DNA of 20,559 bases from Isohypsibius dastychi (taxonomy: Eukaryota; Tardigrada; Eutardigrada; Parachela; Isohypsibiidae), in the NCBI GenBank assembly GCA_034696485.1, contig JAQIWT010000430.1, forward strand, positions 1 to 20,559. Reading direction: 5' to 3'. The position numbers were made by a program, and so were the translations under genes. This document shows, in pieces, positions 19,564 to 20,559 of the stretch (the stretch's first letter is position 1; each line of letters starts with the position of its first letter). The notes beneath the pieces are model-generated. The model was not told the DNA's origin, made no database searches, and saw only the letters and a list, made by a program, of their open reading frames with translations.

Positions 19564-19875
19564 TCAAGTACGATACGGTGCATTTTTTCGCCAAAGGCCG
19601 GCGGGGTGACAATATGCCCGCCACAGGTGGCCATTTAGTAAATTCGCCCTTCTAAGCGATTTCTCAAGAGGAATAGTTTCTTTGAAAAAATGACCGTCTG
19701 AGAGCCAGTCTGGAATTTCAACTGAAGGGTATAGGTTAGAATGGTAGGTGCCGGATGGTGAGGGTGATTTTCCGGACAGACTTCCGCCGTCTTGCCATTC
19801 GGGTAGCACCCTTGCCACAGTATGGCATGGGAACTGCCTGCCTACGGTAGATGCCCTACACATCATGAGTCGCAC
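19564..19875 (-). other. Open frame of 103 codons, unassigned
   Basis: The minus-strand frame has protein-like composition (VEIPDWLSDGHFFKETIPLE, NLLNGHLWRAYCHPAGLW) and ends at TGA near 19564. It lies downstream of the transposase-like remnant on the same strand, but I see no transposase catalytic motif in it. It may be part of the same element or a decayed gene. Confidence 0.25.
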
Positions 19876-20044
19876 ACCGTACGTGAATCAAACGTGCGCT
19901 TCGCAGTAGTATCGATCAAAGTGAGCAGCCGAAATCTTTTCAAAATTACCTCAAATTTGAGAACTGCTCCATGGTTTCTTCGTTTTTATCCTTCAGACTG
20001 CTCATCGAGTAAAGAATTGCCAAAAACGACGAATTTGGTGAATG

Positions 20045-20559
20045 TTAAGTCATCACGGCTCGTGGAACAACATTTTGAATGTTTTGAAAGAAAAGGATCC
20101 TGCTTGCATGTTCAACGTAAAATTCCCCTCGTCGAACAATGATCAATCCAACTGCAACTTTCATTTCTCGGCAAAACTCTCGCCTTCCCACATCCCCTTT
20201 CCGAATCAAGTCTGGTCGCAGGTCGTCCACCAGTTTTTAAAACTGTTCAGAAGTTGTTCGAAAATAGTCCTTGAATATTCCGTCGGGGGTCTGAATGAAA
20301 TACTGCTGTGAATTCACGTGTTGTGATTGATCTGGCAAAAGTATACCTACTCATAAAAGTTTTCAAGTAGTGCTTGGCAGTACTTCCTGTCAACTTGATT
20401 CTCAGATGTTCAAATCTGCAGCAACAACAAAATAGTCGCAAACAGCCCCCGTGTTCCCAAACAAAGTTTCCCAACTACTACCTCCGTATCAGAATCCGAA
20501 TCATCAAATTCATCCAAGGCCGTTATCATTTGTTGTTCCATGCTGCTTCGAAAAATACC
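20045..20559 (-). pseudogene. Probable PIF/Harbinger-like transposase remnant, N-terminal part
   Basis: Minus strand. An ATG at 20541-20539 starts an acidic segment (MEQQMITALDEFDDSDSDTE) before a GTAGTA donor-like site, as is common at HARBI1-type protein starts. After the acceptor TTTCATTCAG, from 20290, comes TPDGIFKDYFRTTSEQF, then a TAA (20239-20237), then KLVDDLRPDLIRKGD and EMKVAVGL further on. The order YFR-x5-F, two helices and a VAVGL helix fits the N-terminal half of Harbinger nucleases. The in-frame stop and missing catalytic DDE part show decay. A segment near 20350-20425 may be a middle exon, but its phase does not join cleanly. Assignment is by pattern only. Confidence 0.4.

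Overview
This window looks like nuclear DNA of an invertebrate animal, perhaps an arthropod, but the exact taxon cannot be read from the sequence. Genes are split by short GT-AG introns (about 60-700 bases) whose phases match when exons are joined. A caspase, a Cobl-like actin regulator and a kelch-repeat protein are present. The flanks hold decayed transposable elements: a non-LTR retrotransposon, a piggyBac-like element and a probable PIF/Harbinger remnant. No bacterial operon, rRNA, tRNA or CRISPR array was seen.

Left part, plus strand. Bases 1-1360 hold the 3' end of an unrecognised gene with a CxxC-x18-CxxC cysteine cluster. A caspase gene follows (about 1689-3475). It has a divergent catalytic motif (SCNGG instead of QACRG), a short intersubunit linker, and possibly an acidic tail on two extra exons. 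From about 4051 to 8825 lies a seven-exon gene that best fits the Cordon-bleu (Cobl) family: a ubiquitin-like N-terminal domain, a basic segment, a KKAPAPLPP motif, long Ser/Pro-rich parts, a helical segment, a polyproline run and a C-terminal WH2-like start. One of its introns appears to be GC-AG.

Middle part. Bases 8826-10900 hold weakly supported exons, including a possible three-exon small gene with phase-0 junctions, and a strong 26-base hairpin beside a CTCF-like site. On the minus strand, 10994-11916 holds the last three exons of a kelch-repeat gene. A repeat with a duplicated GAAATAAGAGC motif comes next. Then comes a 1.03-kb piggyBac-like non-autonomous element (12244-13272) flanked by TTAA. 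A TATA-driven gene for a short secreted protein follows (13761-14343).

Right part. A minus-strand non-LTR retrotransposon (about 14440-17560) encodes an AP endonuclease and reverse transcriptase. It is broken by one frameshift and two stop codons. The remaining 3 kb is mostly non-coding or unassigned, with a tandem repeat inside an inverted repeat, a C14 run and several small open frames. A degenerate, probably PIF/Harbinger-like transposase start lies on the minus strand at the right edge.

The genes show no obvious shared pathway. One feature crosses gene boundaries: the octamer CCGGAAGT/ACTTCCGG recurs 11 times in the exons of the first gene and the Cobl-like gene, in several reading frames and both orientations.
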